DNA from: CAZEAP01 sp964510315
GTDB taxonomy: Bacteria > Planctomycetota > Brocadiia > SM23-32
Assembly: GCA_964510315.1 (NCBI GenBank)
Contig: CAZEAP010000003.1
Coordinates: forward strand, 114,822-178,821
Reading direction: 5' to 3'
Length of the DNA: 64,000 nt
Each line of letters opens with the position of its first letter. The first letter of the stretch is position 1. Under the pieces are notes generated by a model. It was not told the origin of the DNA. It made no database searches and saw only the letters and a list, made by a program, of their open reading frames with translations. The position numbers were made by a program, and so were the translations under genes. Below are positions 62,075 to 64,000 of this stretch, piece by piece.

Positions 62075-63961
62075 GTGATTATCAGCATAGCCAGCGGCAA
62101 GGGCGGGACGGGCAAGACCACCGTCGCGGTCAACCTGGCCGCCGTCCTGTCCCGCAACCCCGAGGTCGAAGGCCCGGTGCGGCTGCTGGACTGCGATGTC
62201 GAGGAACCCAACGACCACCTGTTCGTCCGGCCCGAGTTCCACGCCACGGAGCCGGTCACCGCCCTGAAACCCGTCTGGGACGAGCAGCTCTGCACCGCCT
62301 GCGGCAAGTGCGCCGAGCTGTGCAACTACAACGCCCTCGCCGTGGTCAAGGACCGCGTCCTCATCTTCCCCGAACTCTGCCACGCCTGCGGCACCTGCAG
62401 CTACGTCTGCCCCGAGGGCGCCATCAGCGAGGAGAGCGCCGCCATCGGTGTCGCCCGCAGGGGCGAAGCCGCCGGAGGATTCGCCTTCGGCGACGGCCTG
62501 CTGAACGTCGGCGAGGCCCTCGCGCCGAACGTCGTCCAGGCCGTCAAAGAGCAAATCCGCCCCGGCGAGATCACCGTCATCGACTCCTCCCCGGGGACGG
62601 CCTGCCCCGTGGTCGAGGCCGTCAGCGGCACCGACGTCGCTTTGTTGGTCACCGAGCCGACCCCCTTCGGACTGAACGACCTCAAGCTCGCAACCGGTCT
62701 CAGCCTGAAAGTCGGCGTCCCCGCCGCCATCGTCGTCAACCGCTCCGACGGGACCGATCGGATCATACAGGACTACGCCGACCGTGTCGGCGTGCCCGTC
62801 ATCGGGCGCATCCCCTTCCGGCGGGAATACGCCGAGACCTACTCCCGCGGCGACCTGCTGGCCGACCATCATCCCGAACTCCAAGCCCTGCTGATGGACA
62901 TCTACCGGCGGGCCTGCGAGGTGGCGAGCTGGCCCCCGCAGCCCGTCCCCGAGGAAGAGTTGCTGAGAGAGCCGACCCGCCGGCGACACGAACGCCCCGC
63001 CCCCGGCGGGCCGCTCTACGAACTCACCGTCATCAGTGGCAAAGGCGGCACCGGAAAGACCACCGTCAGCGCGTCCCTCTGCCCCCTGCTCGAAGGCAAA
63101 GTCCTCGCCGACTGCGACGTGGACGCCGCCGACCTCCACCTGCTTCTGGACCCGGAGATACAGGAGGTGGAGAACTTCAAGGGCGGCTACGAGGCGGAGA
63201 TCATCGCCGAGGAGTGTGTAGCCTGCGGCAAGTGCGCCGAGCTGTGCCACTTCGACGCCATCGAGCCGGTCGTCCCCGACGGGGAGGAGGAACCGGCCCT
63301 CTATCGAGTGGACGAGTTCAAGTGCGAGGGATGCGGCCTGTGCGGACACGTCTGTCCGGTCGATGCCATCGAACTGGAAAGGGCCGTCACGGGACAGAGC
63401 TTCATCTCCCGCACCGCCTACGGGCCGATGTCCCACGCTCGCCTCGGGATAGCGGAGGAGAACTCCGGGAAGCTGGTGACCCGGGTTCGGGACCGGGCTC
63501 GTGAACTGGCGGCGCCGGAGGAAAGGAGCATGATCCTGGCCGACGGCTCACCCGGCACCGGCTGTCCGGTCATCGCCAGCATCTCCGGGGTCGACACCGC
63601 CCTTATCGTCACCGAACCCACCGTCTCGGGCGTACACGACCTGGAGCGCGTGCTGCAACTGGCCGAGCACTTTCGCGTGGAGGCCCTCGTCTGCATCAAC
63701 AAGTGCGACCTCAACCCCGAACAGGCCGGGCGCATACGCCGCATCGCCGCCGGAAGCGGCGCACCCGTCGTCGGCGAGATACCCTTCGACGCCGAAGTGA
63801 ACCGCTTCCTCATGGACGGCCGCATCCTGTCCGAGGGAGGCCGCGGGCCCGCCGCCGGGGCCATCCGGGAGCTGGCCGAATCACTGAAAGAGCATCTTGC
63901 TCTGCACAAAGCATCCATCGGCACTCAAACCGGCCCGGCGCCTGCCACGCCGTCATGCTGA
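62075..63961 (+). CDS. Tandem fusion of two MinD-type ferredoxin ATPases
   Basis: A 628-aa protein made of two homologous halves. Half 1 (about 1-300) has Walker A SGKGGTGKTT (8-17) and an inserted dicluster ferredoxin with CTACGKCAELC and CHACGTCSYVCP (about 73-112). Half 2 (about 308-628) repeats this with SGKGGTGKTT near 322, CVACGKCAELCH near 382 and CEGCGLCGHVCP near 415. In most anaerobes these are two adjacent ~290-residue genes, such as the MinD proteins of the orange-protein operon. One chain would fix a 1:1 heterodimer. The start is GTG with AGGAAGGAG about seven bases upstream. The C-terminus seems complete. Confidence 0.93.
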   Translation: MIISIASGKGGTGKTTVAVNLAAVLSRNPEVEGPVRLLDCDVEEPNDHLFVRPEFHATEPVTALKPVWDEQLCTACGKCAELCNYNALAVVKDRVLIFPELCHACGTCSYVCPEGAISEESAAIGVARRGEAAGGFAFGDGLLNVGEALAPNVVQAVKEQIRPGEITVIDSSPGTACPVVEAVSGTDVALLVTEPTPFGLNDLKLATGLSLKVGVPAAIVVNRSDGTDRIIQDYADRVGVPVIGRIPFRREYAETYSRGDLLADHHPELQALLMDIYRRACEVASWPPQPVPEEELLREPTRRRHERPAPGGPLYELTVISGKGGTGKTTVSASLCPLLEGKVLADCDVDAADLHLLLDPEIQEVENFKGGYEAEIIAEECVACGKCAELCHFDAIEPVVPDGEEEPALYRVDEFKCEGCGLCGHVCPVDAIELERAVTGQSFISRTAYGPMSHARLGIAEENSGKLVTRVRDRARELAAPEERSMILADGSPGTGCPVIASISGVDTALIVTEPTVSGVHDLERVLQLAEHFRVEALVCINKCDLNPEQAGRIRRIAAGSGAPVVGEIPFDAEVNRFLMDGRILSEGGRGPAAGAIRELAESLKEHLALHKASIGTQTGPAPATPSC

Positions 63962-63982
63962 GGCGCCTTACCTTCAGGCGCC
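63961..63982 (+). terminator. Possible weak hairpin after the MinD fusion gene
   Basis: Two GGCGCC hexamers (63962-63967 and 63977-63982) can pair around a 9-base loop directly after the stop codon. No T-run follows, so it is a weak terminator candidate. Confidence 0.25.
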
Positions 63983-64000
63983 GAACGCATCTCGCCGTTC

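Overview
This is a 64 kb, GC-rich chromosomal segment of a diderm (Gram-negative) bacterium. It carries a complete type II secretion operon with secretin, the conserved tRNA-tuf-rpmG-tRNA-secE-nusG-rplKAJL-rpoBC-rpsLG-fusA block, and many anaerobe-type Fe-S proteins. The mix of a giant secreted GH2-type enzyme, two Gfo/Idh oxidoreductases, a TIM-barrel sugar isomerase, a DUF3604 protein, a fused GspL and a three-helix SecE suggests the Planctomycetes/PVC neighbourhood or a nearby uncultured phylum. That placement is inference and cannot be proved here. No rRNA, transposase, integrase or CRISPR array was seen.

Layout. 1-3266 (+): three overlapping genes, a Ddl-like ATP-grasp (cut by the window edge), a lysine-2,3-aminomutase-family radical SAM protein, and a peptidyl-tRNA hydrolase domain fused to an ATP-grasp-like domain. 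This is the best candidate for an undescribed system. 3300-18885: accessory metabolism (Gfo/Idh, DUF3604/PHP, a eukaryote-like UDP-glucose dehydrogenase, a 1,713-aa GH2-type enzyme, ferritin-like and PfpI proteins, a sugar isomerase, a class-III-type ProRS). 18906-30466 (-): an 11-gene gspC-M operon with tight or overlapping junctions. 30688-38708 (+): argG, mutL, a membrane-protein remnant, aroB, a tRNA-binding protein, then rpsB-tsf-pyrH-frr. 38753-57564 (-): a RACo-like corrinoid activator, fusA, the str/rpo/ribosomal genes, tuf and five tRNAs. 57851-63961 (+): DUF134 regulator, a zinc-ribbon protein, two DUF5320-like Gly-rich proteins, three NifX/NafY-domain proteins (one fused to a coiled coil and ferredoxin), a Mrp/NBP35 ATPase, and a 628-aa tandem fusion of two MinD-ferredoxin ATPases. 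The last set resembles the metal/Fe-S clusters of strict anaerobes, such as those around orange protein (ORP).

The genes use recognisable sigma70-type promoters (TTGACA-N17-TATAAT-like), several of which can be read directly. RpsL has Arg at position 88 and RpoB has Asn at the position of E. coli His526; in model bacteria both substitutions are linked to streptomycin and rifampicin resistance. L11 and S2 carry acidic C-terminal tails, and the L11 tail is a clean 18-bp x 5 tandem repeat.
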